A stretch of 64,000 nt of DNA from Spisula solida. Taxonomy: Eukaryota > Mollusca > Bivalvia > Venerida > Mactridae. A program made the translations under genes and the position numbers. The notes beneath the pieces are model-generated. The model ran no database searches and was not told the DNA's origin. It saw nothing but the letters and a program-made list of their open reading frames with translations. Shown in pieces: positions 1-10,755 of the stretch. Position 1 is the stretch's first letter; every line of letters starts with the position of its first letter. The stretch lies in the NCBI GenBank assembly GCA_947247005.1, contig OX365950.1:13342720-13406719 (forward strand), in the 5' to 3' direction.

Positions 1-479
1 ATTTTGAAATGTACTCGCATGTGATAGTACTGTTTCGAAAGGCGAGGTTGACGGATGTTCACGTGCCGAAACGTACGTACCAGGTGTTGTTATTATGTTT
101 GTTCTATTATATTGTCCCTTCGCTGAAACCATAGGTGCCAATAAAACACACATAAATCAGTATCTAATTGCTGTTTCGCTGTTTGATGCTGGCATCTAGT
201 TACGTGGTTAATTGTTGCATATTGGTGGCTTATCGCGCACGGACAAAGGTATATCGATACATTTAGTTTAATTTCTGATTACGCTTTTTATAATGCGTCA
301 AATCTCCTAGATAACACATGATGATAATGTGGCAACATGTTTAGAGGTATTGTGCGTTTTGAAATTTGACGAGACTGTAATAAACTGTACGAAAAACACA
401 CAAAACAAACACATGTTACACAACGGTATTGTAATTCGACAATAGGCTCGGATGAAAAATTGGAAGGTTTTATTACATT

Positions 480-572
480 GTGATTCAACATCACATGAGT
501 CAACTGGACAAGAATATAAGCAAGGCTGCAAGTGAGCTTCGTTTCATTGCTGAAACAACGCACACCATAATC
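480..572 (+). promoter_or_regulatory. TIMP 5' leader region (probable 5' UTR)
   Basis: The bases before the ATG at 573 stay open from an in-frame ATG at 480 (31 extra codons), but the residues they encode are not signal-like. I read them as leader. No clear TATA box is placed with confidence; AT-rich sequence near 285-292 (TTTATAAT) is one possibility. Confidence 0.25.
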
Positions 573-687
573 ATGAGGGGTATATTAGCCTTACTCATTC
601 TGGCGTCGGTTTGTTGCACAACTTTAGCATGTTCGTGTGGAAAGTGGAGACTCGGTGATAAAAAGAAATACTGCTTGGCAGATTTCG
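573..687 (+). CDS. TIMP-like metalloproteinase inhibitor, coding exon 1
   Basis: Seen: ATG at 573 opens a hydrophobic signal peptide (residues 1-19, cleavage expected after TTLA). The mature chain then starts with CSC, the hallmark of TIMP proteins. The exon ends TTC G|GTAAGT in phase 1. Known of the family: the N-terminal Cys of a secreted TIMP chelates the catalytic zinc of matrix metalloproteinases, and residue 2 (Ser here, as in TIMP-2) enters the S1' pocket. The four exons join into 151 residues. Mature cysteines fall at 1, 3, 15, 74, 105 and 130, against 1, 3, 13, 72, 101 and 126 in vertebrate N-TIMP. An upstream in-frame ATG at 480 exists, but 573 is the one that begins the signal peptide. 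There is no room for the C-terminal TIMP domain in the recognised exons, so this is an N-domain-only type. Alternative: a pseudogene; this is unlikely, since all exons are open and in phase. Confidence 0.86.
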
Positions 688-1515
688 GTAAGTTATTTAA
701 ATATTTAAATATTCCTTTAACAGTAAAACTGTAAATTGTTATTACCATTGTATTAATGGAGGGCATTTTAGTATGACTAATGGAGAGACTCGTCCACTTC
801 AATCAGGATTATTTTGTTGATTACAATGTGTACATTTAATAAACTGTATATGCCAATCACTAACATTTATTTGCTTAAACCCATGATCTTGTTTGTGACA
901 ATGTATTCACTTGATCACTTGATCACCTGAACACGACTGTTCATTACATTTATTTACCAAGTACTTATTATCTTTGTGTCAGCTGGCTGCTACTAGAGTT
1001 TTTCATTGCAGTTCTGCCTTGTGCAATATTTTTCGTTTTTTTAATGCATTGCTAATGGTCCTTCGCATGTCTCCTTTGGTCGTCCTCTGATTCTTTTGCC
1101 TTCTATTGGAGTTCATTTTAGTGATATCTTTGTGATATCTTGGTCTCTCTTGGTTACATGATTTAGCCGTCAAACTCGTCGTTGTTTTATTTGTGTTTTG
1201 GTGTTCCCTCCGCACAGTCCGCCTGCACAGGTCAACATTTTAGAATTTTGTTGGCCAGTACATATATTTAACAACGTCGAGCTTTACTTTTGTCTGCTCA
1301 CTGAAGTTTCCAGATCGTCAGTTCTTGCAAATTTCTAAAATTATGACTGGCTTATTAATCTCATCTGACATCGTGGCATGACAGATACTCGGACCAATCG
1401 AAAAGCTTACACATGTCAGAAAACAATTGGTTCATTAATACCCGAACTATTACAGTTTACGTAGGTGCTCTATTAGGAAGCGATAGGGAATTGTAAATGT
1501 TATCTTTTTATTCAG
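688..1515. other. TIMP intron 1
   Basis: Starts GTAAGTTATT and ends at the acceptor at 1515. It contains a direct repeat of ACTTGATC near 910-925, a T-rich stretch at about 1030-1200 with repeated GATATCTT, and nothing I recognise as a gene. Confidence 0.6.
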
Positions 1516-1610
1516 TTATGAAAATAAAAGTTCGCCGTAATCTGAAAATCCCCGGGGAACGTAATGCAGATAATGCCTTTTACAAAATAAAGGTTAAACA
1601 GATATGGAAG
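1516..1610 (+). CDS. TIMP-like inhibitor, coding exon 2
   Basis: Flanked by a good acceptor (TTTTTATTCAG) and a donor (AAG|GTAGAT). It starts with two bases that complete the phase-1 codon of exon 1 to give Val, and ends in phase 0. It encodes 31 whole codons, starting MKIKVRRN and ending IKVKQIWK. In TIMPs this is the first pair of OB-fold strands: after the Cys-x-Ala-Asp of exon 1, members have a hydrophobic-basic alternation such as V-I-R-A-K-V, and here the joined read is V-M-K-I-K-V. The second half (FYKIKVKQIWK) matches the 'Y-x-I-K/V-V-x-x-x-W/Y-K' strand seen in the family. The exon is too short to stand out as an open frame and was found by phase matching. Confidence 0.85.
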
Positions 1611-1799
1611 GTAGATACTTGTTTTCTTTATTTGAGACATCTAATATACTTTATGTATCGTCATGCATGAGAAGCTACACACAGTTGTCAAGAACATAAT
1701 TATTATAGGACACAGTAACATTCATGGACTTATCCACGGGAGAAACCAGGTTCCTTTTTATATTGAGCGTCTGGAAAGAAAAGTACTGGTCCCATTTTC

Positions 1800-1890
1800 T
1801 TTCATCAGAACCTTTGCTTTGGCATGATGCGGCCTGGGAACGAACCTTCGAAGTGGACGCACAACCACTAGGCTGTCGAAGAGGTTTATA
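1800..1890 (-). repeat. tRNA-derived SINE relic
   Basis: Read on the minus strand, the segment has a box A-like AGCCTAGTGGTTGTGCGTCC and, about 15 bases on, a box B-like GGTTCGTTCCCAGGCC. This is the arrangement of the tRNA-related head of a SINE, with the anticodon arm largely lost. It lies in TIMP intron 2. No intact tRNA cloverleaf can be drawn. Confidence 0.45.
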
Positions 1891-2447
1891 AGGACTATAT
1901 TTTATAAGTATCTAATAGTGTTTAAGACATTTGTACACAATTACGATTGGCTATTGAATTATGAAAAGCTTTCCAATCGTTAAATGCCTGTTTATCTATA
2001 ACAGGGCTTTTCGCTTAACTATACAAGTATTTATATACCAGGCCAAAAAGAAATAACACACCCTATGTAAAGTACGATTATTGTCCAGTTACAAGAACAC
2101 CATCATAACATGATATTTTCAAACATTGTTTGAATGGTAATAGAAACACTGTACATAGCCTGAGTTGTCTTCTCTAACAGGCGATTACAAGAAGAAATCA
2201 TAGGATACATGCTTACGTTTGATGAAAATTGTTCGCCTCATTTTAATCTTGCTTTCATTGCTATTGAGTTATTCTTTGTAACAAAGGTACTTCTATATGT
2301 AAGCAAACGATAATGTGGACATTTAATGTAGTCTTGAGTTGTAATGGCCGGAAAATAAACGCAATACTACAATGTACATGGTAGTCGTTCCTTTTTTGTC
2401 TGGTCTTTCAAAGTCCTTATATGTACTTGTGTATTCATGCTTTCCAG

Positions 2448-2568
2448 TATCCAGTAGATGCACAGCCTCTGAACAAGAGAATAAAGTTATTCACAGCGAG
2501 CAGCAGTGCTTTGTGTGGAGTGACGTACTTACAGAAAGGCGTAGAGTACCTTGTCACAGGCAAGTTCG
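2448..2568 (+). CDS. TIMP-like inhibitor, coding exon 3
   Basis: Acceptor CATGCTTTCCAG before 2448 and phase 0 entry, 40 codons plus one base. The read contains FTASSSALCGV followed by EYLVTGKFG. It corresponds to the TIMP segment 'T-x-x-S-S-A-x-C-G-V ... E-Y-L-x-x-G', with Cys93 of the precursor equal to the family Cys70/72. The donor is G|GTTGGG, weaker than the others. It was chosen because it is the only nearby GT that keeps phase 1 and joins exon 4 as Gly; reading on instead gives a stop at 2580-2582. The exon lies 837 bp downstream of exon 2, and the intron between them carries a SINE-like tRNA relic near 1.85 kb. Confidence 0.85.
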
Positions 2569-3170
2569 GTTGGGCCATGTAACAACAAGGTTCACACTGC
2601 GTTTTCATTTTGCAACCATTTTCTACTCATTTTTTTAATTCAATTTATTTGTACGAAGAGATTGCATAGATACATAAATAACATGTCATATGTTTGCATT
2701 TACATTACTTATATTAGATAATTAAATATAATCTCCTTATACTAGTTATCCTACTTTACAATTATGACTATTTGTCACTCATACACAGCCGTCAAAATGT
2801 GCTAAAAAGCTTAAGAATAACATTAATTAGTAAATCCCTGCAGCCGCCCAATACATTTTGATGGCAGTAAACAAAAAGTACATCAGATGATTTAGCGGTA
2901 ATGGAAACAAACAGTAGGCCTACTGATTCACGGTACCAGTCTCACATTTAGTTTCTTCAAGTGTAGAACTTTATCTTGCATAATTACCTCCCTTTATGGT
3001 TAATCATGTCGGTCATTCAAAGTCCACAGTGTGTCATTCATTGCGGGTGAGTATATAGACTTGCATGAAGTATCCATGTTTTGGGGATATGGATATTTGT
3101 TCTATGTCTGACTCTTGCGTTGGTGGCTAGGCGACGCCGTCGTTTCTGTGTGGCATTAGATTGTATATGC

Positions 3171-3330
3171 GAAGTTCCGCTAATAAGACCACTTTGATTA
3201 TTTTGAAAGCATGCAGATTTTTGCCAGTTTAAGGTCCCAAAGTATTAAATGAAGAACAAAAAAGGTCCGCTAATAAGACCTATTCGCTATTAAGACCACC
3301 TTTTTGACTGGTCTTATTAGCGGGACTTCA
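3171..3330. mobile_element. MITE with ~21-bp terminal inverted repeats
   Basis: The left end GAAGTTCCGCTAATAAGACC is matched at the right end by GGTCTTATTAGCGGGACTTC, one mismatch in 20. An internal copy of CCGCTAATAAGACC sits near 3268 and a related CGCTATTAAGACCACC follows it. The ends resemble those of pogo/Tigger-like (Tc1-mariner) elements, but no clear TA duplication is seen. It lies in TIMP intron 3. Confidence 0.6.
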
Positions 3331-3679
3331 CTTTATTTATATAATTATACAAATGCATAAGTATACATGTATGTGTATGCGTTAGATTAATTGATAAATA
3401 TAATAGTTAAATTTGTATGTTATAATAAGTGTTTATAGTGAAATCCTTGTATGGAAATGTCCGATTCGTTTACTTATTTTGCTGGAAACCATCAACAGTA
3501 ATTTATGAAGTCGATAGATTGTACTACATTTGTTTTGTATTTACAATGATTCTTAAACTAGCAACGATTTAGTTGCATTTTATCGTACAGTATAATCATT
3601 TATGCAGCTGCAGGTTTTACCATTTACAGTGTTTCCTAAACATTTAAGACTTGCAGCCGTTAAGTTTTATTTTGTTTTG

Positions 3680-3795
3680 GGCATTGTGACTTATGCTTGC
3701 GGTCTGTGAATTTTCTGTTTTCTTTATGTGTGTTCCTTTTTGTGCATTTCAGACTCTGTTATTTCTGTTGAATGTTGCCTACCCTGTCCGATATT
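3680..3795 (-). repeat. Dispersed 'GGGAAGGCAGC' repeat, minus copy
   Basis: The reverse complement carries CGGACAGGGTAGGCAACATT, then CAACAGAAATAACAGA and a stretch of AACACAC/AAAACAG. This is the same order of words as in many other copies in this window (see the copy at 13,075). It ends about 60 bases before TIMP exon 4. Confidence 0.5.
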
Positions 3796-3856
3796 TCATT
3801 ATCTTTAAGAAACAGGGCGATAATGAGATAATAATGTATGTTTGTCTCCCTCGTAG

Positions 3857-3978
3857 GAACTATTGATTCACCTGGGGTGCTAAGATTAGGTTCGTGTGAT
3901 TCACTCACAGCAAAATTACCACTACCTGAAGAATCACCAATCAACGGATGGCAAAAAAATCCACCAAAGTGTCAGCTG
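3857..3978 (+). CDS. TIMP-like inhibitor, coding exon 4
   Basis: Acceptor TGTCTCCCTCGTAG, entry with two bases completing Gly, 40 whole codons, and a strong donor CTG|GTAAGA. The read has VLRLGSCDSL (Cys124, family Cys99/101, in the usual 'G-x-L-x-x-x-S-C-D' strand) and ends NPPKCQL, with Cys149 as the sixth N-domain cysteine (family Cys124/126). The disulfides would be Cys20-Cys93, Cys22-Cys124 and Cys34-Cys149 by family analogy. How the protein ends after CQL is not settled. Without splicing the frame runs nine more residues to a stop at 4006-4008. With splicing, either of two downstream acceptors gives a short tail (see the entry at 3979-5156). Confidence 0.83.
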
Positions 3979-5156
3979 GTAAGAAAGTTTCTTGTTATAG
4001 TTCGTTAGTTAGTGATACAGTTGTAGACTTGTACAAAACGAAATCTAAAATGTAGTCAGAAACTGGAGATACGTAATGGGTCATTTCATCTAAATGTATG
4101 CATTTATATAACAGTTGACATTTTTAGTGATTTAAAGTTAACATGGTCCATTCTCGCAGGCTTTTGTTTGAAAAGACGTATCGGACTGGAGACCGAATGG
4201 ATATTGGGACATTGATTGACAAAGAAATTTGTCAGTGACCATTCGAAAATCGGGCGTTGTCCGCCCGTTGACTGGCATTCATCGTACGGTCATCGACTGA
4301 TGCCATTTTCCAGGATTCAATGTCGATCATCGGGTTGCACCTGGCTTGTACACGATGCCAATGCATCGGTTACACATTAGATCTACGGTCGTTCTCCGGT
4401 GTCCGTATGGGAATTGTCCGACTTCTAGGTGATTTGTGACCCATGTATAAGTCAGAATGGTTATTCATCACTATTACTAGTTTGTTTATATACTTTTCCA
4501 GAACGCAGATGTAAATCTAGAATTCACTTGACCGATGATAAGACTAATTTTTGGTTGTCAAAACATTGCAATTATTGAACATGTTTGAATGATCCACTGG
4601 AATCTCTTGATAACCTTCGTCAAAATACTAACAATAACAAAAAATGGACGAAGCGTTCTCGAAACTGTCGTCTGCTTAATTATGGAAGCGCCAATGGTAT
4701 AAAGAACATGTATAGTTCGGAGAATTTGACACGGATCTCGATCTTCTATTAACATAATTTTACAACTGATGCGTCTTATCGATATTTACAATCCCGGTTG
4801 TATGTTTTCATGAGCGGGAAGTATCATGAAGACGCTCGGTTTGGAATACCGACGCAAAATCTAAAGGACCGATAATGCACGATTTGCTCGCGGAAATTCA
4901 ATGCAAGAACCTTGCTATATAACCATGCTTAAAGGTCAGGATCAGGTCAAATTCTCCGTACTTTTTAAAACAAAAAAGAATTATGTGTGTCTAAAGGAAC
5001 GATGCAGTATTCACATAGTGTGTAATTATGTAATATATTCGTTACGTAATAATTTGTTTATACAATGTTTTATTATATGTTTAGATGTCATCGTCTTCAT
5101 CCCCATCTTCGTCGTCGTCTGCAATAATCTACGATGCATCTTCTGCGTTTTTCTAG
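3979..5156 (+). other. Candidate 3' ends of the TIMP gene
   Basis: Three endings fit exon 4. (a) Retained reading to the TAG at 4006-4008. (b) Acceptor CATTCTCGCAG at 4149-4159, then GCT TTT GTT TGA, adding three residues. (c) Acceptor TATATGTTTAG, then 5085-5156, in phase 0, adding 23 residues rich in serine (M-S5-P-S5 and onward) before a TAG. Option (b) has the best acceptor and is nearest. Option (c) would give an unusual low-complexity Ser tail. The stretch 4160-4450 is visibly richer in GC than its surroundings, but I see no further exon in it. Confidence 0.4.
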
Positions 5157-6904
5157 ATAAGGCACTACAAGCAATGGAGCAAACGTTGTATATCACACCG
5201 ATTTATATAATACATGTATAGCTCTAACGTGATAAATTGCTGTACAGAAACAAACACAAAATTGCTTATATTTTTGTTATGGATTACAATCAAGGACCGT
5301 AACATTTGCCTATGAAAGCATTCAAACATTTGGCACAGCATATAAAGTTTGCATGCTGCTAAATATTCAGAAACGATAAATATAGCGGATTTTGAGTTTG
5401 TTTATGTATTGCAATTCATCGCGTTGACGTTGTACATGGTATACTTTTATCATTACTCTCTTGCTTGTGCTTGAATATTTATCATTATGAGTTGTTGATA
5501 CATATATTTCAGATTTTTTTTGCTGACTTTCGATATTTGTGAGATCTCTCAATCCCCCGACTGTATCTAAAGAGTTCTTCAGCCTATTGTTTTGAAATTT
5601 GCAGTCAATACGGTTGGCATATGCACAATTAATAAACTGTAACAAGAAACCTCATTTTAAACCTTGTATTTTAATAAATCCTTAAAATGTTATGTTAGAA
5701 ATCCTTAAAATGTAAGTTAGAAGTTCCTCAAAGTGTACAGTGGCGTTGTACTAGTCACGGACGCCTCTCAACATTTCAAATTTCTACAAATACGTTTAGA
5801 CTAATTTCAGTTAGATGTTTTATTTTAAGTCATATACTTAAGTTACATGTATTATATACTAAGTTAATATTCAACTTTTTTAATTTGCTCTGGTGGTTCC
5901 GTCAATAAATCAACTATGCAAAACTGAGTTTGGTATTTTTCTATTTATCCCCTTAAATGCAACAAAACGACCCTTTTACGTGTTACAAATGTGCTTTCCA
6001 AACAGATCGGTAATGGTTTGTGGTGAGTGAAGAAAATTATATAGACACACTGCCGGGTGTCAGTGTGTAGATGCAAACTGCGTGAGTTCTAGTGTCGCAT
6101 TGTACAAATGTACTGTGTGAATTCCATCCCTGACGTCATAATTTCTCTCTGCTCGTTAGAAACTACAAAGCCCCTTTTTAATTTAACTCATATTAAGTAA
6201 ATTCTTATTGGTAAAAAGGGCGGAGAGCAAGTGAGCTCAGCATCTGCTAAATAATATTCCAACTACAAAATATAATATAATGCATTTTGATTGGCTGATA
6301 TATATAACATGGCGTCAAAATACGTCATGTCCTTTTATTGCGTATCCTAATGACATAGACAAGCATTTAACGAGTACATATCGCCGTAATAATGGACTCA
6401 AACTAGGTTGTATTCTAAGTTGTAGTCAAACCATATCATGAATATTATTCCATGTTAATGAAGACAAAATACCAGCTTGAAGATGGTGTACAAGTTATAT
6501 AAAAAGTTTATTACGCAAATATTAAGATCATGACAGTTTATTATGTGATACTTAAGCAGAGATTATAGGAAGATTACATACATATTCTGCAACATATGTA
6601 ATGTTTTATCAAATGTAAGAATGTAATTCTCTACTGGTAAATAGTCGACATGTGTACTGAAATGTTCACACATTAAAGAAAACGTGTTCATTCATTTAGT
6701 GCCACAAAGACTCATAATCAGCTAAGAACACGAGATAAATAATTGATGATTATAAAAACTAGACACGTATAAATATAATACAGAGCGACAGAGAGGGGGA
6801 GAGGATGTGTACATATATTAGGAACATACTCTAAAAATGATGCTCTACAATAAAATGTGTTTATAAGCTCTTTGGTATAATGTCTCAGCAAGATTGCTGG
6901 AAGG
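5157..6904. other. Intergenic region between TIMP and the minus-strand gene
   Basis: No gene recognised. A short direct repeat, AATCCTTAAAATGT, occurs twice at 5679-5712. Poly(A)-signal-like AATAAA words occur near 5672 and 5903. The open frames here lack any coding signature I can see. Confidence 0.4.
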
Positions 6905-6993
6905 TTAACGGAATAACACGACGAACAACTCGGCAACCAGCGTTCCAATTATGATTGGCATAAAACTACTGGTGGCGCCAACGGCGTCGTTTC
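6905..6993 (-). CDS. Terminal exon of a small cell-surface protein gene (hydrophobic tail)
   Basis: On the minus strand the acceptor TTTCGTTTCAG is followed by two bases completing a Gly codon and 28 codons to a TAA. The read starts NDAVGATSS and continues into an 18-residue hydrophobic run (FMPIIIGTLVAELFVVLF) ending in a single Arg. That is the form of a GPI-attachment signal or a tail anchor: small residues (GATSS), then a hydrophobic C-terminus. It joins in phase with exons at 7454-7497 and 9093-9141. Family unknown. Confidence 0.6.
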
Positions 6994-7453
6994 CTGAAAC
7001 GAAACATTTTAAGTTAGTGACACATATTTACATAAACTGGTACATCTTTCAATGTAGTTCACTAAAATCATTGATATAAACACTACACGACACCAGGTAA
7101 GACATTAAAACCTGACAAACAAGTTCACAATGTTATGTTTTCTAAAGCTCTTTGAAACGTTATCAGTGAGAAAACCATACTCGATTAAAACGTCGCGAAG
7201 AGAGTTAAGAGCAAGATCAATCAACAGGCTGACCAACCAGCCGAAGCAACACAACACCCACTGCTTTTGTATGACCATGTTGCAGTAGAGAGCATGTTAA
7301 TCAAGAATAGGTCTCTACAGCCACACAAGAAGATGCTCATCAACAACTTTGCCAACAAGCGCTACTCCATGTATTAGTCGACGAGACTGACGGATGCCAG
7401 CAACATGTCGATGCAGTAAGTGCGAAATAAACTAACGACACAAATTAACTTAC

Positions 7454-7497
7454 CCGGAGATGTCCCATTCGTCGTCCCATTTTGTCCATTCACTGTG
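7454..7497 (-). CDS. Internal exon, Asn/Gly/Thr-rich linker
   Basis: Minus-strand exon between an acceptor (...TATGTTTCAG) and a consensus donor (CCGG|GTAAGT). It reads TVNGQNGTTNGTSP, with two NGT sequons and a small-residue linker of the kind found just before a membrane anchor. It enters with one base and leaves with one base; both phases match the flanking exons. Too short for ORF detection. Confidence 0.58.
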
Positions 7498-7694
7498 CTG
7501 AAACATACTATAAAATACACGCAAATAAATACACAGGCTGAAAGTGCTTGCCATACTATTGCTCATAAAATATTTGGATGAGAATGTAGGCTTCTTACGA
7601 TGCTGCATCGTTATAACATTTATGTGTATTAATGTCTTACGACTTATACCCCCGGTAGTACGAAAGCTAATTCATCTTAAATAGAAAAGATAAT

Positions 7695-7850
7695 ATTAAG
7701 TCAGACAGGGAAGGCAATACTCAACTTAACGAGCTGAGCACAGAAAACATTAAAAACACACAAAGCACAATACCTCAACTGAAAACACGACATCCCGTCC
7801 CGAAAGTCTGCCGCCTCAGTCAGTCAAACTAAAACGGAACGAGAGCCAGA
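7695..7850 (+). repeat. Dispersed 'GGGAAGGCAGC' repeat, plus copy
   Basis: Carries TCAGACAGGGAAGGCAATAC, then AACTTAACGAGCTGAGCACAG, AAAACACACAAAGCAC and a distal GAACGAGAG block. Word order matches the other copies. It lies in the intron between the 7454 and 9093 exons of the minus-strand gene. Confidence 0.5.
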
Positions 7851-7975
7851 TGGAGAGGAAAATAACAACTGCAGGGCAATGCAGGTTCGTATCCTGGGTT
7901 GGATAGATTATGTTATTCTGTGACATTGGCTATAGTCAGGTACTGAACATGTGGAGTAGTTTTTGACTGTAACTG

Positions 7976-8411
7976 ATGCGAGAGTTACTAAATATACCAG
8001 ATTTATATAGCGCCTTTTTCATGCGAACGCACGTTCAAAGGCACTTTTACATTATTGTGTTGCAGCCACAAGGGCGCAGGTGCATCCTCTACCAGTGCAG
8101 ATCTGACCAGAGGGACAGACTGAGAGAAATTCCCAGAAGGGAGAGAGAGAGAGACATTAGATACAGGCATGTCCGGCGTTGCAGAAGTACACCTAGCTCT
8201 TTTTTCGAATAGACAGTCTGGTTCTTTAATGTGCCCGGTGTATAGCACCGATACACAACTTCCTGGCACTTCCAGATACTTTGCAGACCACACGGCCAGA
8301 TATAGCCGGAAATATTATAAATATTTCAGAAATGTCAAGTTCCGATGCCAGGGATTGAACCCACGACCTCTGGATTGACAGCCCAGCGCGTAACCACTGA
8401 GCTAAATCCGC
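7976..8411 (-). mobile_element. tRNA-derived SINE, ~0.43 kb
   Basis: Read on the minus strand, 8411-8341 is a tRNA-like head: box A TTAGCTCAGTGGTTACGCGC, then an anticodon arm CTGGG-CTGTCAA-TCCAG (anticodon GTC, as tRNA-Asp), then box B GGGTTCAATCCC. The acceptor 3' strand does not pair with GCGGATT, so this is a SINE head, not a working tRNA. The body follows (TATAGCACCGATACACAAC in plus-strand reading near 8243, and a GA run at 8139-8154). It ends near 7990-8050 with GCGCCTTTTTCATGCG and CGTTCAAAGGCAC, an inverted pair common in SINE tails. Family name not assigned. Confidence 0.7.
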
Positions 8412-9092
8412 TTATTAATGACTGTTAATATGGGTTGTTAACACACATATCCCCTGTAGAATAATCTTGATAAAAAAGAAATGACATGCATTCCAGTAAC
8501 AGACGAACGGTTGAATTTGAAGTTTAACACACATACAATGAAGTAACGAATGGTTAATGAGATTGACAATCTGTTTTCGAGGATTGACAATAGTTGTGCC
8601 CTCTCACTGCCATGGGCTGAGGGGAGAGTAACATTCCAATAGGAGGGCATTATTCAGACATGGTGTGTTCTCGGCCAATCGAACTCATGAATAATAATGA
8701 TTGTAATATTGAAAATGCTACCCTCACATGAAGGGTTACGGGCAGAATGTCACGTATCACATGTATGGCATGCTCTCGGTCAATCAAAACATCTAGAATG
8801 CTCATGCATACTAAACGAGGGAAAATAATATACGATGTATAACTATTTTATTCAGGCCAGTCACTTGTTTACATAACATTGTGTATACAACCATTGCAAT
8901 TTCATATCAATTTATGAATTTAGCAGATATTGTTTATATGAGTACATTGTATATGGCTTGGTGCATAAGGTACATTATTTTCACTGCAGTTTTATCCGAT
9001 TGAGATGTGTAAACAACAAAAATGCTTTGTTTTGATATTTTATTGTTTTATACAAGTGATAGACCTGAATTAACGAACTACAGGCAACTTAC

Positions 9093-9141
9093 CTCCCAAA
9101 ATGAGGACAAACATACACACGCGCAGGACAATTGTTTGGAC
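9093..9141 (-). CDS. Internal exon with two cysteines
   Basis: Minus-strand exon with acceptor CATTATTGTTTTCAG and consensus donor GGGAG|GTAAGT. In the frame that joins the 7454 exon (two bases carried, giving Ser) it reads PNNCPARVYVCPHFG. In another frame it reads like a hydrophobic leader (MFVLILG), but that frame does not join the downstream exon. It enters with two bases, so at least one earlier exon ending in phase 1 is missing from my model. Confidence 0.5.
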
Positions 9142-9221
9142 CTGAAAACAATAATGAAATGTTGTTCAAACAAACATCATAGTAACAGAAATATATTTAG
9201 GCCTTCACAAAAGAACCGGTA

Positions 9222-9430
9222 TTAGTGAAACTAATTTTCGACCCCCCCCCTGAAAATACGACCACTCCGCTAATTAATACGGTCGGTTTTTAAAAGAATG
9301 GATGTTCCGTCTTTGTTTATCCCGAACTTACGACCACCCTGCTATTCCGTAATACGGCCACTTTTTGCCAACGAAATGGTCATTTGGTGCAAATATTTTA
9401 ACCCCAGTTTAACGACCGCGCTATGTACGT
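9222..9430. repeat. Relic of a pogo/Tigger-like MITE
   Basis: Recurring words of the form 'CGACCACYCYGCTAATTAATACGG' (broken here as ACGACCACTCCGC ... TAATACGGTCGG and ACGACCACCCTGC ... GTAATACGGCC) alternate over about 200 bases. They resemble the ends of the MITE at 3171-3330 and of Tigger-type elements. A C9 run at about 9243-9251 lies inside. Terminal repeats are no longer clear. Confidence 0.35.
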
Positions 9431-10350
9431 TAATTGCATTTTCCCTTTTTGCACAGTTTCTATTACAACAAAAACACACCGCTTTGAAGATTTAGGTTAT
9501 AAAGTGATAAACTGACTTAAAGGCGTATACAGCGTTTTTGGCAAACTGTTTCCCAATTAAAGAATGTGTTCAAACTTTGTATATGGCAACATGTAAAAAA
9601 TCTTATGTCACCGCGTGCCTTAAAATTCGATTCCACAGTGTTTAAACGAGCCAACTTCCGGTTATCACAATAATGAGTACACATTAAATTTAAGAAATAA
9701 AAATCTGTTCGCGTATTTTGTCGGTGAATAAAACATGGGCAGGAGTTCGGTTGCGGAAAAATTAAATCACGAGTGCGTATAGGGTATTTTATTCACAAAC
9801 AAAATACAACAACTGAGTTTTTATTTCGATTCTAAATACGATAATATCCCGCACTATTTAACTGCGCGCATTCCATTTTCACCCATTTGACATTTAACAT
9901 AATTCCAGGCTGAAATTGAGTGGATTATTAGCTGGTACAATTACCTCCCTTGTTAATGAAAATTTCCTTCGTAATTTTCTGAAGGAAATAACACATTTTA
10001 AACATTGAAACAATTTTAATAACACGAGTATAGGGTATATATTTCATGAAAGGAAAACTATAAATGAATTGATTATCAGAAGTTTTTATGAATCTTAATT
10101 TCGAGAGTATATTAGAGTTTCTAAAAATAGATGCGTCATAGTTGTAACACTGGATACTCGTGCAACTCGTGGTCCGTTGGAATTTTTACTTTAAAGTTTA
10201 CGTTAATTCATTCATAAATATGTCACGTGATACGGGGCGTAAATAGTAACAGCCAATTTGATACCATGTTTTATTGCGGTAATAATACATGGCCTGGTCT
10301 GCTCTATGTTTGTATGGATTAACCCGCAGATCGTGTTAGAATGTTTATTA

Positions 10351-10640
10351 TTGCAATAATGAGTACAGTGATGGAAAATCACCGGATGTTTTAATCACAA
10401 TAATGAGTACAGTGATTTGGTTTATACGCGGTAGATTCTATGCTGTTGAGGAATTTTTATATGACTATACATAGTTGAACATATTCTATTTAACGTGTTT
10501 ATGATTCAATTTGCACGTGTATAATGTGTGTGTATTGCAATAATGAGTACAGTGATGGAAAATCACCGGATGTTTCAATCACAACAATGAGTACAGTGAT
10601 TTGGTTTATACGCGGTAGATTCTATGCTGTTGAGGAATAT
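10351..10640 (+). repeat. Two ~100-bp direct repeats, 185 bp apart
   Basis: The block starting GCAATAATGAGTACAGTGAT and ending GCTGTTGAGGAAT occurs at 10,351-10,452 and again at 10,536-10,640 with few changes (TTTTAATCACAATAA against TTTCAATCACAACAA). Each block itself holds ATGAGTACAGTGAT twice. No coding content. Confidence 0.75.
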
Positions 10641-10685
10641 AATGTGTATAATGTGTGTGTGTGTTTTTTCGCGTTCGCCTGTTAC

Positions 10686-10755
10686 AGTAGGGAACCAGGG
10701 ACCTCACGATCCGTAGTCAAGAGTGCTATCCCCTCGCCCACCGTGCCAGCCAGTG
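10686..10755 (-). repeat. tRNA-like SINE head
   Basis: On the minus strand GGTGGGCGAGGGGATAGCAC (box A-like) is followed by GAGGTCCCTGGTTCCC (box B-like) about 30 bases on. This fits a degraded tRNA-derived SINE head next to the direct repeats. There is no intact cloverleaf. Confidence 0.4.

Noticed and set aside
2372..2638. 88-codon plus frame overlapping TIMP exon 3
   Set aside because: Wrong frame. The TIMP frame in the same place carries the conserved Cys-Gly-Val and Glu-Tyr-Leu motifs and correct splice phases.
8341..8411. A functional tRNA-Asp gene on the minus strand
   Set aside because: The anticodon arm is good (GTC), but the acceptor stem does not pair and the T stem has mismatches. 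It is the head of a SINE.
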